Shown piece after piece: positions 26,001 through 34,751 of a DNA stretch of 64,000 nt. The DNA comes from Flectobacillus rivi (lineage in GTDB: Bacteria; Bacteroidota; Bacteroidia; Cytophagales; Spirosomataceae): positions 186,001-250,000 of the forward strand of contig NZ_JASHIE010000008.1 of the NCBI RefSeq assembly GCF_030056655.1, written 5' to 3'. Every line of letters starts with the position of its first letter. Within the stretch, counting starts at the first letter, position 1. The position numbers and the translations under genes were made by a program. Below the pieces are notes generated by a model. The model was not told the DNA's origin. It made no database searches and saw only the letters and a list, made by a program, of their open reading frames with translations.

Positions 26001-26790
26001 CAAAGTGCGTATCGTTTTTGGGAAAAATCAAACCATAGAAACTACGCTAGTCAATTGGCAAGGCAAACTACAGCTTCGTCAGGAAACCGTTGATCTTACC
26101 GCCTTTTTTAATGATAAAGTCATTCAAATTTTTCAAAATAAATACCTTTCCCCACGTCCACAGGCTACGACTTTGCAGTTGCCTTGGCAAGGTATTGGAG
26201 ATTGGCCACATCCACATGAAAGCTTTGAAGTAAAAGATGAAGGTTTGAGAAAATTAGCACAAACTAATGACCAATTCGAGTTGTCTCAGGGGATTCGTTT
26301 CAAGACACCTTCTAACCCAAAAGTCAACAATATTGTTTTTACCTCACAATGGGATAATTACCCTAACGAAAAAGTGATTCCATTATCAGGAAATGCCTCG
26401 CACGCGTGGTTTTTGATGGCTGGCTCGACTAACCCTATGCAAAGTCAGCTAGATAATGGTATCATCACAGTTAAATATACTGATGGTACAGAAGAACTAT
26501 TAGCATTGCGAAATCCTGAAACGTGGTGGCCTATCGATCAAGATTATTTCACAGATGACTTTGCATTCAAACTAAAGCAGTCTCGTCCGATTAGAGTACA
26601 TCTTGCAACAGGAAAGGTAGTAAATGGACAAGAATCCAAGGCGTTTTGGAATGGTAAAAAGATAGAAGGTGGTGCCGCAACAGTATTAGATATGTCTCTT
26701 AATCCAAAGAAAACACTCAAAAGTATTACACTCAAAACCCTTACAAACGACGTAGTAATTGGTTTGATGAGCATCACGCTAGGACATTAG
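23083..26790 (+). CDS. DUF4450 secreted glycoside-hydrolase-like protein (1235 aa)
   Basis: The product has an N-terminal signal peptide (to about residue 30, SFTQNTFSQ). A beta-sandwich-like domain follows (LYPVKLSPKTWHNQELELRYRPEG to about 330), then a six-hairpin (alpha/alpha)6 toroid at about 340-740 (HGSIGWRMRLPGWRGPYTADVLGW; NRDPNGTNLRPHHYDMN; YAAIWASDALQYSGGDVTHTS). Beta-rich C-terminal modules follow. DUF4450 proteins are large carbohydrate-active proteins of Bacteroidota; the toroid resembles GH families acting on rhamnosides or uronic acids. Substrate unknown. No SusC/SusD pair is nearby, so it is not in a classical polysaccharide locus. Confidence 0.8.
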   Translation: MKAKKLNLFLKLFCIGYICLFSFTQNTFSQELYPVKLSPKTWHNQELELRYRPEGKDFVITNGKRLFTRALYGTNTAFRIETGDRPEFALYMPGMGGNFKLGISVNRQSKWLIQADSIIARYRAGARLYTIKDAILGNGILEIEILALANAEGFVLKTQFKNTPQSTELYWAFGGATGKKFSRDGDMGPDPESNFYLQAANCKDNQYVIPEKGKFILKYGTGLPATGDGRYFVEDAKVPAKPSKEQTLQGTFPTESELKVVDAQALASPLSLYQSQTEKAPVICGKLVITNPSEYFFTIYNPTTKANIEYDELPRIFQEAQNTRETLANRIQINTPDPFINTIGGTLAIASDAIWDSPTYMHGSIGWRMRLPGWRGPYTADVLGWHNRAKTHFEAYALSQFTTPLAGPIKPDSAMHFARSTEKSGIGMFTSGYINRDPNGTNLRPHHYDMNLVYIDQLLRHFAWTKDTTFMRQTWSVIKRHLDWEVRNFDIDKNNLFDAYAAIWASDALQYSGGDVTHTSAYNYLGFKKAAQIAKLMGDNPNPYLEKAEKILKAMNQILWIPQKGTFAEFKDALGNKLLHPSAGIWTIYHSIDSEVPDKFQAYQMLRYVDNEIPHIPIRAKGLEDKGYYTLSTTNWMPYMWSLNNVALAESMHIILANWQAGRTDEAFKLFKSEVLQSMYLGGSPGNIVQISYFDAARGEAYRDFADPIGMFSRTLVEGLFGIVPDALNNTLLIRPGLPTTWDYASFKTPDISFDFKRKLKTDTYVITPTLPTALDFKFQVLAQGQVAQIVVNGKIVGWKNLDQSVGKPVVEIALPYLPQYEIIIEWKGEKPILPKTEKTYTNQEFIKQSFVGAKVLKIFDAQKVLRNIQVINNQFSAQIQAIEGNYTVFAQLQQGSLSWWMPICFKVRPAIELISSHEKEENITKFCLQNNTSNPLLAQVFINHFRTNLKIEAGKFSDTITISENDLLCGTNKVRIVFGKNQTIETTLVNWQGKLQLRQETVDLTAFFNDKVIQIFQNKYLSPRPQATTLQLPWQGIGDWPHPHESFEVKDEGLRKLAQTNDQFELSQGIRFKTPSNPKVNNIVFTSQWDNYPNEKVIPLSGNASHAWFLMAGSTNPMQSQLDNGIITVKYTDGTEELLALRNPETWWPIDQDYFTDDFAFKLKQSRPIRVHLATGKVVNGQESKAFWNGKKIEGGAATVLDMSLNPKKTLKSITLKTLTNDVVIGLMSITLGH

Positions 26791-26899
26791 TGAGTGTTGA
26801 GTTGTGAGTGCGGAGTTGGGAGTTGAGATTTGTCCTTGATACATTTTTTGCAGTTCTTCAGTGACTGAAAGCTGAAAGCTGACACCCGATAACGCAATA

Positions 26900-26937
26900 A
26901 AAAAGGCTCTGCCAACATGCGTCAGCAGAGCCTTTTT
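26900..26937. terminator. Bidirectional terminator between DUF4450 gene and rpsA
   Basis: A 13-bp perfect stem (26900-26912 with 26925-26937) with A5/T5 ends and a 12-nt loop, between convergent genes. Confidence 0.9.
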
Positions 26938-26957
26938 ATATACTTAATCAGAGATGA

Positions 26958-28763
26958 TTATTTCTTCTTCTCCAATTTTTTCTTAGCTTCTTCACGAGCT
27001 GAGTCTTCCATTTGAGCTTTCAAAGCTGTCAAAGCATCTAAGTCACCCAAAGTTGATTTCTCAACAGAGCTAGTAACTTTTTCTACATCTTTAGCAGTTT
27101 TTTTCTTCTCTTCTTGAACAGCCTCTTCTTTAGCGTCGTTGAAAATTCTTGTGTGAGAAAGAGCGATTTTACGATCTTCTTTGTTGAATTCGATTACTTT
27201 GAAGTCAAGTTGTTCACCAGCTTCAGCAACAGAACCATCTTCTTTCACCAATTGTTTCAACTGTACAGAACCTTCGATACCGTAAGGCAATTCCAAAGTA
27301 GCTCCTTTGTCATTTTTAGCAACGATAGTTGCTTTGTGAACAGAACCTACAGTGAAGATTGATTCAAAAGTATCCCAAGGGTTTTCTTCCAATTGTTTGT
27401 GACCTAAAGCCAAACGACGGTTGTCCGCGTCAAGCTCCAATACCACAACGTCTAATTTCTCACCAACTTTGATGAACTCAGAAGGGTGTTTGATTTTCTT
27501 AGTCCAAGACAAGTCAGATACGTGAACCAAACCATCGATACCTTCTTCCAATTCAAGGAACAAACCGAAGTTTGTCAAGTTACGTACAGTACCAGTGTGC
27601 TTAGTACCTACTGCGTATTTGCTCAACAAATCTTGTTTAGTCCAAGGATCTTCTGTCAATTGTTTGATACCCAATGACATTTTACGCTCAGAGCGATCCA
27701 AAGTCAATACAACTGCTTCGATTTCGTCACCTACTTTCAAGAAGTCTTGTGGGTTACGCAAGTGTTGCGACCAAGACATTTCTGAAACGTGGATCAAACC
27801 TTCAACACCTGGCAATACTTCTAAGAAAGCACCGTAATCAGCAACGTTTACAACTTTACCTTTTACTTTAGAACCGATTTCTACTGTAGCTGCCAAAGCA
27901 TCCCAAGGGTGAGCTTGCAATTGTTTCATACCCAAAGAGATACGTTTCTTGTTCTCGTCGAAGTCCAAAACAACCACTTGGATTTTCTGATCCAATTTAA
28001 GCAACTCTTGTGGATGGTTGATACGACCCCAAGAAATATCTGTGATGTGCAACAAACCGTCAACACCACCTAAGTCGATGAACACACCGAAGTTAGTCAT
28101 GTTCTTGATAACACCTTCAAGAACTTGTCCTTTTTCAAGGTTGTTCAAGATCAATTGACGTTGTTCTTCAAGGTCTTTCTCGATAAGAACTTTGTGAGAA
28201 ACAACAACGTTATCGTTAGCATGGTTGATTTTAACAACCTTAACTTCCATTTTCTTACCAACGAAGATATCAAAGTCACGGATTGGTTTCACATCGATTT
28301 GTGAACCTGGCAAGAACGCCTCAACACCGAAGATATCAACGATAAGACCACCTTTAGTACGACGCTTAACGAAACCATCGATAACGATATCTTGCTCAAG
28401 AGCTTCTTCGATGTTTTTCCATGCAGTCATTACTTTAGCCAATTTACGAGAAAGAATCAATTGACCTGCTTTGTCTTCTTGGTTCTCAACGTAAACATCT
28501 ACTACATCTCCAACTTTCAATTCAGGCATATCTCTGAATTCTGAAGTTGGAACCATACCGTCTGATTTGAAACCGATGTTCAAAATCACTTCACGGTCTG
28601 TGATACCTACTACAGTACCTTTTACTACTTCTTTCTCAGTTACAAGGTTCAATGTACCTTCAATAAGAGCTTCTAATCTTGCTCTCTCTTCGGTAGAGTA
28701 ACCACCACCGATACCTTTAGTGCCGACTAAATCCCAGTCGAAATCTGCTAATTGATTAGCCAT
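26958..28763 (-). CDS. rpsA: 30S ribosomal protein S1
   Basis: 601 residues with six S1 (OB-fold) repeats recognisable by motifs such as GTVVGITDREVILNIGFKSDG, VIKNMTNFGVFIDLGGVDGLLHITDISWG, VVNVADYGAFLEVLPGVEGLIHVSEMSW and VRNLTNFGLFLELEEGIDGLVHVSDLSW (each given in part). They are followed by a charged Lys/Glu-rich tail. S1 brings mRNAs to the 30S subunit; Bacteroidota S1 is important because SD sequences are weak. The start is the ATG at 28763 (MANQLADFDWDLVG); an upstream in-frame start at 28802 would add 13 non-conserved residues. Confidence 0.97.
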   Translation of the reverse strand: MANQLADFDWDLVGTKGIGGGYSTEERARLEALIEGTLNLVTEKEVVKGTVVGITDREVILNIGFKSDGMVPTSEFRDMPELKVGDVVDVYVENQEDKAGQLILSRKLAKVMTAWKNIEEALEQDIVIDGFVKRRTKGGLIVDIFGVEAFLPGSQIDVKPIRDFDIFVGKKMEVKVVKINHANDNVVVSHKVLIEKDLEEQRQLILNNLEKGQVLEGVIKNMTNFGVFIDLGGVDGLLHITDISWGRINHPQELLKLDQKIQVVVLDFDENKKRISLGMKQLQAHPWDALAATVEIGSKVKGKVVNVADYGAFLEVLPGVEGLIHVSEMSWSQHLRNPQDFLKVGDEIEAVVLTLDRSERKMSLGIKQLTEDPWTKQDLLSKYAVGTKHTGTVRNLTNFGLFLELEEGIDGLVHVSDLSWTKKIKHPSEFIKVGEKLDVVVLELDADNRRLALGHKQLEENPWDTFESIFTVGSVHKATIVAKNDKGATLELPYGIEGSVQLKQLVKEDGSVAEAGEQLDFKVIEFNKEDRKIALSHTRIFNDAKEEAVQEEKKKTAKDVEKVTSSVEKSTLGDLDALTALKAQMEDSAREEAKKKLEKKK

Positions 28764-28829
28764 GTTTAAATAAAAGCCCTGATACATCAATGTGGCGGGC
28801 AAAACACATTGAATTATAGTTAGTTAATC

Positions 28830-28854
28830 CCAATTGATTGGGGGTGCAAAGGTA
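28830..28854 (-). promoter_or_regulatory. rpsA promoter -7 box and palindrome at start site
   Basis: Read on the minus strand, TATACCTTTGCACC includes TACCTTTG (28847-28854), a perfect TAnnTTTG box. Transcription would begin about 77 nt before the ATG, at a CCCAAT/ATTGGG palindrome (28830-28843) that could form a hairpin at the 5' end. No convincing -33 TTTG was found. Confidence 0.5.
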
Positions 28855-28951
28855 TAAAATTTTTCTAATATTCTGAAAATGAATGAGAAAAAAATATTTA
28901 CCTTAATATTGATACATGTGGAGTCTATCGTCAACAAAGGACAATTTAAAG

Positions 28952-29077
28952 TTAGTTGTGTACGAAGTATTATAATCGGATGTTGGATTTCGGAAGTATA
29001 ACCTATTTCTTTAATTATCTTTCCGAAATCAAAAATCTCAAATCTGCAATAGCTTGAAATTCTTCGTACAGTCCTAA
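28952..29077. repeat. Long palindromic MITE-like repeat (family R2), copy A
   Basis: Outer arms TTAGTTGTGTACGAAG and CTTCGTACAGTCCTAA are imperfect inverted repeats. The inner arms are GGATTTCGGAAGT and TTTCCGAAATC. The same outer and inner words occur in copies B and C. Confidence 0.8.
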
Positions 29078-29108
29078 TTTCAAGTATATTTTCTCTTCTA
29101 AAATATAC

Positions 29109-29783
29109 CTACTCTCCTATTGCTTTTCTTACGACTCTAAATAATCCATACAACGAAATTCCAATCATCAGTATAATAGCCACTTGCGCTACAGCGCCTT
29201 CACTTGGATGCTCGACTAATGCTTTAATTTCTTTGGCTTGGGTTCCTACCCATATCGACAAAAGCGTGCGGGGCAACATCCCAATAAAACCTGCAGTAAG
29301 GAAGTTTTTTAGCTTGGCTCCCGAACATGAAAACAATAAGTTACTCACCGCAAAAGGCAATACAGGTGAAAGTCGCGCCAACAAAATGATTTTGAACTCT
29401 TGTTTCTGAAGATTTTGAAGAAGTTCCTTTACCCCTTCTCTTTCCTCCAAAGCACTCAATAATCGTCCACCATCTATTTTAGCGGCCATTATATATCCAA
29501 TCCAAGAAGCTAGCCAATAGCTGATACAAACAGGAATTAACGCTTGCCAACCCAAAAAATAACCACTCAATAGCGCTATAAAGGTAGTTGGCGTAAGTGC
29601 AAAGGCCATTGTCAAACTTGCAGCGGCATATACCATCGTCCATGTAGACAAATCGAACTGATGGATATTTGCTTCATGAAACATCACCCATACCGTAATC
29701 GAAGAACTTACGACTAAGGGCATTACCCCTAAAAAAAAGGCATAGACCAACGAAAAGGTATTCTGTTTAAAAAATGAATTCAT
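29109..29783 (-). CDS. TVP38/TMEM64-family (VTT/DedA-like) membrane protein
   Basis: About 224 residues with hydrophobic segments near 8-30, 45-70, 75-100, 150-175 and 195-215. The VTT-domain motif FIALLSGYFLGWQALIPVCISYWLASWIGY is followed by LQKQEFKIILLARLSPVLPFAVSNLLF, which holds the conserved R(L/F)SP-P signature of TVP38 proteins. The family consists of phospholipid scramblase-like membrane proteins. The start is the ATG at 29783; a TTG at 29834 overlapping cdd is possible. It probably forms a short operon with cdd (38-nt gap, or 14-bp overlap if the TTG is used). Confidence 0.88.
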   Translation of the reverse strand: MNSFFKQNTFSLVYAFFLGVMPLVVSSSITVWVMFHEANIHQFDLSTWTMVYAAASLTMAFALTPTTFIALLSGYFLGWQALIPVCISYWLASWIGYIMAAKIDGGRLLSALEEREGVKELLQNLQKQEFKIILLARLSPVLPFAVSNLLFSCSGAKLKNFLTAGFIGMLPRTLLSIWVGTQAKEIKALVEHPSEGAVAQVAIILMIGISLYGLFRVVRKAIGE

Positions 29784-29820
29784 AAGGATTGGTTTCGAAT
29801 AAAATTTACTCGAAATCTGA

Positions 29821-30297
29821 TTAAAATTCTTCAAACTTCAAAGGAAGTAAGTCTCCAATTGATTCCGTTGCTAATACTTGGTTGTTTGCTCCAAGCATCA
29901 ATAAGCGAATTGGCTGTTTTTGACGCACTTCGTATTCAAGCATTGCTTGGCGACAAGCACCGCAAGGAGGAACGCCTCTAAACTCATCACCCTTCCCAGG
30001 GCGAGCGATAACCGCAATAGATTTGATTTTTTTGTCTGGATGGTTAGCTCCTACCCAAAATATCGCTGATTGCTCAGCACAAGAGCCTGATGGAAAGGCT
30101 GCATTTTCTTGGTTATTGGCAGTGATAATAGTATCGTCTTCTAGTAATATAGCAGCACCCACATGAAACTGTGAATAAGGCGCATAAGACTTATAAGTAG
30201 CCTTACGAGCTTCCATCAACAACAACTGTTCTTTTGCACTCAATTCAGTTTCTGAGTCATAAGATTCTAATGAAATAGTTACATTTAATTTCTGCAT
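29821..30297 (-). CDS. cdd: Cytidine deaminase
   Basis: 158 residues. The zinc-binding, catalytic motif is SGSCAEQSAIFW (Cys, and Glu as proton shuttle), paired with VPPCGACRQAMLEY. The substrate-loop region SPYSQFHVGAAILLEDD-like (YAPYSQFHVGAAILL) is present. It deaminates cytidine and deoxycytidine for pyrimidine salvage. The usual CAERTA is CAEQSA here, a change seen in homologues. ATG start. Confidence 0.95.
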   Translation of the reverse strand: MQKLNVTISLESYDSETELSAKEQLLLMEARKATYKSYAPYSQFHVGAAILLEDDTIITANNQENAAFPSGSCAEQSAIFWVGANHPDKKIKSIAVIARPGKGDEFRGVPPCGACRQAMLEYEVRQKQPIRLLMLGANNQVLATESIGDLLPLKFEEF

Positions 30298-30591
30298 AGT
30301 TTATGATGATTTTAGAAATAGGGAAAGTTATAACGTGCTGTTTTTCAGAAAAGTTCTTAAAGACTATGATTTTTTTTAGCTTGTTATTTTTCTAACTCAA
30401 AACTTTCAGAGAAGAAGGTATAAAACTTGTGTAATGTCAGTAGTAAAATGCTGAAAAACTACTATTTACGGTAAGCCCATAAATACCAAAAGCACCGTAA
30501 ATGTGACAGAAAACGGGCTTCTATCGCACCTACGGCGCTCTTTAATCTATTTCGTCATGTTAGTTATTGCTATCGAGCTCTCACTCCTCTC
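30298..30591. other. Gene-free stretch with hairpin between cdd and tpiA
   Basis: No plausible gene. It has a 9-bp inverted repeat ATTTACGGT / ACCGTAAAT (30464-30472 with 30494-30502, 21-nt loop), followed by a TCGCACCTACGGCGCTC word near 30517 that is GC-rich against the local background and looks repeat-derived. Confidence 0.5.
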
Positions 30592-30716
30592 TATTTCGAA
30601 TATCGGATGTTGGATTTCGGAAGTGTAACCTTCTTTTTTGTAAAAAATAAAGGTATTTTACTTTATTTCCGAAATCAGAAATCTGAAATAGTTGGAAATC
30701 CTTCGTACACTACTAA
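30592..30716. repeat. Long palindromic MITE-like repeat (family R2), copy B
   Basis: Contains GGATTTCGGAAGTGTAACC and TTTCCGAAATCAGAAATC, with the right terminus AATCCTTCGTACACTACTAA. The left terminus is diverged or lost. The central part AAAATAAAGGTATTTTA is shared with copy C. Confidence 0.8.
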
Positions 30717-30780
30717 TTTATCGCTTGTACTTGGGTTCGTCTCTAATAACGACTAACAAATAACTTATAACCTATATCAA

Positions 30781-31542
30781 CTAGAATGATTTTGCGATAT
30801 TCACAAATTCACGAGATTTCAATGATGCACCACCGATTAGGCCACCGTCGATATCTTCACGAGAAAACAACTCAGGAGCGTTTTTCTCGTTACAGCTACC
30901 ACCGTACAAAATAGAAGTATTATCTGCTACTTCTTGTCCGTATTTTGTAGCAACGTGAGCGCGCAAGAATGCGTGCATTTCTTGTGCCTGATCAGAAGAT
31001 GCTGTTACACCTGTACCGATTGCCCAGATTGGTTCGTAAGCAATTACTACTTTACCGAAATCTTCTACTGACAAGTGGAAAAGGCTATCAGTCAATTGTG
31101 AAGCTACAAACTCCAAGTATCCTGGAGCATTGCGTTGATCTAGAGATTCTCCACAACAGAAGATTGGAGTCAAACCATTTTCAAGAGAGATATTTACTTT
31201 TTCAGCCAATTGCTCATTAGTTTCGCCAAAGTACTGACGACGCTCAGAGTGACCTAAGATTACATATTCTACACCGATTGATTTCAACATTGGAGCTGAG
31301 ATTTCACCTGTATAAGCACCAGAGGCTTTTTGGTGGCAGTTTTGAGCCGAAATACCCAAATTTACTACTGGCTCAGCATATTTTGTCAAAGTACTCAAGT
31401 ACAAAGACGGAGAAGCAATAACTACAGTAACGTCTGTAGAAACTTCATCTTTCACCATGTTTGCCACTTCAGAAGCTAAGATTAATGCTTCTTCAGCTGT
31501 TTTGTTCATTTTCCAGTTACCAGCAACGATTTTCTTTCTCAT
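30781..31542 (-). CDS. tpiA: Triosephosphate isomerase
   Basis: 253 residues. It starts MRKKIVAGNWKMNKTAEEAL (substrate Asn/Lys at about 10-12). The catalytic His is in ILGHSERRQYFGE (about 97) and the catalytic Glu in VIAYEPIWAIGTG (about 169). The phosphate-binding ends are ILYGGSCNEKNA and DIDGGLIGGASL. It interconverts DHAP and G3P in central metabolism. A possible -7 box TAAATTTG lies on the minus strand at 31626-31633. Confidence 0.97.
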   Translation of the reverse strand: MRKKIVAGNWKMNKTAEEALILASEVANMVKDEVSTDVTVVIASPSLYLSTLTKYAEPVVNLGISAQNCHQKASGAYTGEISAPMLKSIGVEYVILGHSERRQYFGETNEQLAEKVNISLENGLTPIFCCGESLDQRNAPGYLEFVASQLTDSLFHLSVEDFGKVVIAYEPIWAIGTGVTASSDQAQEMHAFLRAHVATKYGQEVADNTSILYGGSCNEKNAPELFSREDIDGGLIGGASLKSREFVNIAKSF

Positions 31543-31749
31543 TTTTTTAAGTAAAGTCGGGGAGAGAAACAGCTTGCGCTGAATCTATTGAACCACTGTT
31601 TTTTGGTTGAAACTTAATTACCCTACAAATTTATAGATAAAATATGCTTTGCACTAAAAATTTAGGGATTTGTTTCGGCGAAGCATAATTGAGTATCCTC
31701 TCGCAAATGGCAGAACTCTTTTCCTAAAAATCAACCTTTTAGCTTTCAT

Positions 31750-31778
31750 AAAAAAAGCCTCACAAATATTGCGAGGCT
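31750..31778 (-). terminator. Terminator of the coiled-coil lipoprotein gene
   Basis: On the minus strand, AGCCTC...GAGGCT forms a stem (31756-31761 with 31773-31778, extendable with one mismatch) followed by a T6-7 run. Confidence 0.75.
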
Positions 31779-31798
31779 CCCATTGATCTTTATACAGC

Positions 31799-32260
31799 CT
31801 AGTTTTTGACGGCTAGTATTTTATCGGTCTTTTTGGTGACTTTAGCTTTCTTTTTGGCTTTAAGCTTTGAGCCAAGCAATTGTAATTCTGCAATTTTACG
31901 CTCATAACTTGCCACAAGTAAAGCACTTTCATATTTTTTGCTTTCTAGGTCGGCACTCATTTTTTTCATTTGGTCCTCCAGCTCATCAAATTTTTGCCCC
32001 ATTGCATCTGCTTGCTTTTTGATGATACTTACCTGATTCTCTAGCTTAGCAATCTCCACGTTTTTGTATTTGATTTGATCTTCTAAGTTGAGCTTGGTTT
32101 CCTTCAGTTCCTTAATTTCTTTGTGTGCTCGTTCGACACTTACGTCAAGACGGTCTTTGTCTTGTATGAGCGCTTGGTATTTTTGCTGGCTAACACAAGA
32201 AGACAAAAGTCCTCCTGCTAGTGCAGCATAGAGTATTGGTTTAATAACTACTTTGGACAT
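31799..32260 (-). CDS. Coiled-coil lipoprotein, hypothetical
   Basis: 153 residues. A short hydrophobic leader ends in the lipobox LLSSC (Cys near 22). It is followed by a long continuous heptad-rich coiled coil (DRLDVSVERAHKEIKELKET to KKYESALLVASYERKIAEL), then a Lys-rich tail (KAKKKAKVTKKTDK). The likely location is anchored in the outer or inner membrane facing the periplasm. It resembles the N-terminal coiled-coil part of OmpA-family lipoproteins but lacks the OmpA peptidoglycan domain. Function unknown. Confidence 0.78.
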   Translation of the reverse strand: MSKVVIKPILYAALAGGLLSSCVSQQKYQALIQDKDRLDVSVERAHKEIKELKETKLNLEDQIKYKNVEIAKLENQVSIIKKQADAMGQKFDELEDQMKKMSADLESKKYESALLVASYERKIAELQLLGSKLKAKKKAKVTKKTDKILAVKN

Positions 32261-32535
32261 GGGCGTTGGTTTTTATGGGAATGTGGGTATTGATGAATAC
32301 TCGGTAATCAGTTCTATAAAACTAGCGATTAATCGTTGATATCATCTATAAAATTCTTGCAGAAATCTGGCGGTTTTACTGCTTTATCATTGCTAATTTT
32401 CCTAAATATAATTAATTCTAAGGGCTCTTTTTAGCTTTTGTATCTTTCCAATGATAAATTTAAACAATCTAAGAAAAACATTTGTTTTATATCCTAAAAT
32501 ACTATAAATTAGATAGATACTAAACAGACAAGAAT

Positions 32536-33867
32536 ATGAGAACCTCTTTATTGAAAATTGTTCTTGCGCTGTTCATTGTTTTTATTTCTCATGAGCAGCA
32601 ATTCGCATTCATCCATCATGCTTTCGTGACGTCGCTTGGCTTTCCTAAGTCACTTTCTCCCACTCGAACCAAGGAAAAGGTTGTGGAAGAAAAATTTGGG
32701 TTTCAATTTATTAAAAATAGGAAAATTACTAAAATTCCTTTTGAGCTTCAGGCAAATTTAATCATCATCCCATTAAAAATCAATAATTCAGATACCTTAC
32801 ACTTTATCCTCGACACTGGTGTAAGCACAATCCTGATTACAGACCCTACTTGCCTACAAAAACAAAACCTGATTCCTATTCGAAAAGTTAAGATTGCAGG
32901 AGCTGGCGAAGGTGAAAAATTGGAGGCTAATATCGTACTTAATAATACCATTCAAATGGGGGAAGTGACAGGATACCACCAAAATTTGGTTATCCTGAAA
33001 GAAGACATCCTCAAGTTAAGTGAATTTGTTGGACGTCCCATACATGGAATTATTGGCTATGAACTATTTGACAGGTTTGCAGTAACTATTGATTTTAATA
33101 TGAGGGAAATAACCTTTCAAAATCCTGATAACTATAAATACAAACCTTCAAAAGGAGAAAAAATTCCGATTTCGATTGAAGATAAAAAACCTTATCTCAA
33201 TACACTTGAGCTTGTAGATAGCGTTACTAGCGTTCCTATCAAAGTAGTGTTAGATACAGGAGCAGGTCATGCCCTTTCGTTGGATGCAACAGCTAACTCT
33301 AAAATCAAGCTTCCACAAAAGCTCATTAGCGCTCAGTTGGGTAGAGGACTAAGCGGTATTATTAATGGCAAATTAGGTCGTATTCAAAAGTTAAAGATTG
33401 GGAAATATACCTTACAAAACTTGGTTGCGTCCTTTCCTGATAGTAACTCCTACAAAGTAATTCCTAATGTCATGGTAAATCCTCGTCAAGGAAATATTGG
33501 TTGTGAGTTTTTGAGAAGATTCAGAGTTACTTTCAACTACAGAGATCAATATATTGTTTTGAAAGCCTCAAACAAAAATCTTAAAGAGCCTTTTGAACAT
33601 AATATGACAGGAATGGAATTGGCAGCCAAAGGTCAGAACTATAACGAGTACTTGATTGAAAGAATCGAGGCTAATTCTCCTGCTGAAAGTGCAGGTTTAC
33701 AAGAAGGGGACAAATTATTATTTGTGAATGACAAATCTTCGCGCGATATATCCATAAGTGAGCTGTACAAGTTATTCCAAAAAGGCGAAGGAAAACCTCT
33801 CAATTTTGTGGTAAAAAGAGGTAATGGCTTGTTTGTAACAACTTTAACATTAAAACGCGCGATATAA
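32536..33867 (+). CDS. Retropepsin-like aspartyl protease with PDZ domain
   Basis: 443 residues. An N-terminal signal segment is followed by two retropepsin-like halves with active-site motifs FILDTGVSTILIT (about residue 95) and VVLDTGAGHALSLD (about 237), and a C-terminal PDZ domain (IERIEANSPAESAGLQEGDKLLFVNDKSS, about 375-403). Each half carries its own DTG, so the protein could form an intramolecular pepsin-like dimer. This architecture is typical of Bacteroidota. Substrate and role unknown; periplasmic or surface location inferred. Confidence 0.9.
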   Translation: MRTSLLKIVLALFIVFISHEQQFAFIHHAFVTSLGFPKSLSPTRTKEKVVEEKFGFQFIKNRKITKIPFELQANLIIIPLKINNSDTLHFILDTGVSTILITDPTCLQKQNLIPIRKVKIAGAGEGEKLEANIVLNNTIQMGEVTGYHQNLVILKEDILKLSEFVGRPIHGIIGYELFDRFAVTIDFNMREITFQNPDNYKYKPSKGEKIPISIEDKKPYLNTLELVDSVTSVPIKVVLDTGAGHALSLDATANSKIKLPQKLISAQLGRGLSGIINGKLGRIQKLKIGKYTLQNLVASFPDSNSYKVIPNVMVNPRQGNIGCEFLRRFRVTFNYRDQYIVLKASNKNLKEPFEHNMTGMELAAKGQNYNEYLIERIEANSPAESAGLQEGDKLLFVNDKSSRDISISELYKLFQKGEGKPLNFVVKRGNGLFVTTLTLKRAI

Positions 33868-34103
33868 GTATGAGTGATGAGTTCTGAGTGTAATTTTTTT
33901 ATCTCATTAACTCGTTCAACTTAATGCTGCATTATTGAGCTTTCGGTTATCGGCTATGAGTACTCGGTAAAATATTTTTTATAGCTTCCAAGCATCATAT
34001 TGAAGATTTTAGCCTATTGTAGGTTAAGGTTTTGCCCATTAATATTTGAGTGAATGAGATAGATAAAAATCACTCATTCACTCAATCTCAACTCACTCAA
34101 TGG
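33868..34103. repeat. TGAGTG / TCACTCA words between convergent genes
   Basis: TGAGTGATGAGTTCTGAGTG begins 5 nt after the protease stop, and the inverse array ATCACTCATTCACTCAAT lies at 34067-34098 before the regulator stop. A diverged R3 module (GGTTATCGGCTATGAG) is at about 33944. Nothing else was seen here. Confidence 0.5.
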
Positions 34104-34751
34104 TTACTGTATTGCCATTTTTACTAAATCAGCGGTATTTTTTGCTTTAGTTTTCTTCATCATATTCGCACGGTGATTGTCTACAGTACGAATACTCAAA
34201 AACAGCTTATCTGCAATTTCACGGCTATTATATCCTTGCACAATAAGGTCAAGAATTTGGCGCTCTTTAGGCGTAATTTTCTGAAAAATAGGCTTGCTTT
34301 CCACAGGCGCACCTCCCGAAAGATTTTTTGCCAGTAATTCGTCAATAATCACTTCGGATATTTCAGGTGGAAAATACTTACGACCTTCCGAAACAACGCT
34401 TAAAGCACGAAGTAACTCGTCTTTACCTGTATCTTTTAGCAAATATCCACTTGCACCATTCTCTACAGAATTGATGATGTATTCACGGTTGTTGTGCATC
34501 GAGAAAATCAAGATTCTCACCGATGGATATTCCTGTGAAATTACAGCGGCAGCTTCGATACCTGTCATTTTGGGCATAGTAAGATCTAAGATAACCACAT
34601 CGGGCATCAAAGCTTTTACTTTTTCGATAGCTTCGGCACCGTCGGCAGCTTCGCCAATTACAAGTACACCCTCTTCGTCCTCAAGGAGCATTTTCATGCC
34701 TTTACGCACCACATCGTGGTCGTCGGCTAGTAATACTTTTATAGGATTCAT
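34104..34751 (-). CDS. NarL/FixJ-family response regulator (LuxR-type HTH)
   Basis: 215 residues. The receiver domain has acidic DDHD at 10-13, phospho-acceptor Asp56 in VVILDLTMPKMTG, and Lys in GYLLKDTGK. The C-terminal LuxR-type HTH is LTPKERQILDLIVQGYNSREIADKLF followed by SIRTVDNHRANMMKKT (given in parts). The start overlaps the upstream kinase stop (ATGA), so the two are translationally coupled. Position beside nirD/nirB and pairing with a NarX-like kinase suggest it activates the nitrate genes. Confidence 0.95.
   Translation of the reverse strand: MNPIKVLLADDHDVVRKGMKMLLEDEEGVLVIGEAADGAEAIEKVKALMPDVVILDLTMPKMTGIEAAAVISQEYPSVRILIFSMHNNREYIINSVENGASGYLLKDTGKDELLRALSVVSEGRKYFPPEISEVIIDELLAKNLSGGAPVESKPIFQKITPKERQILDLIVQGYNSREIADKLFLSIRTVDNHRANMMKKTKAKNTADLVKMAIQ

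Noticed and set aside
6150..34100. CRISPR array from repeated TCACTCA words
   Set aside because: Words are short, irregularly spaced and without constant-length spacers; no cas genes are present.
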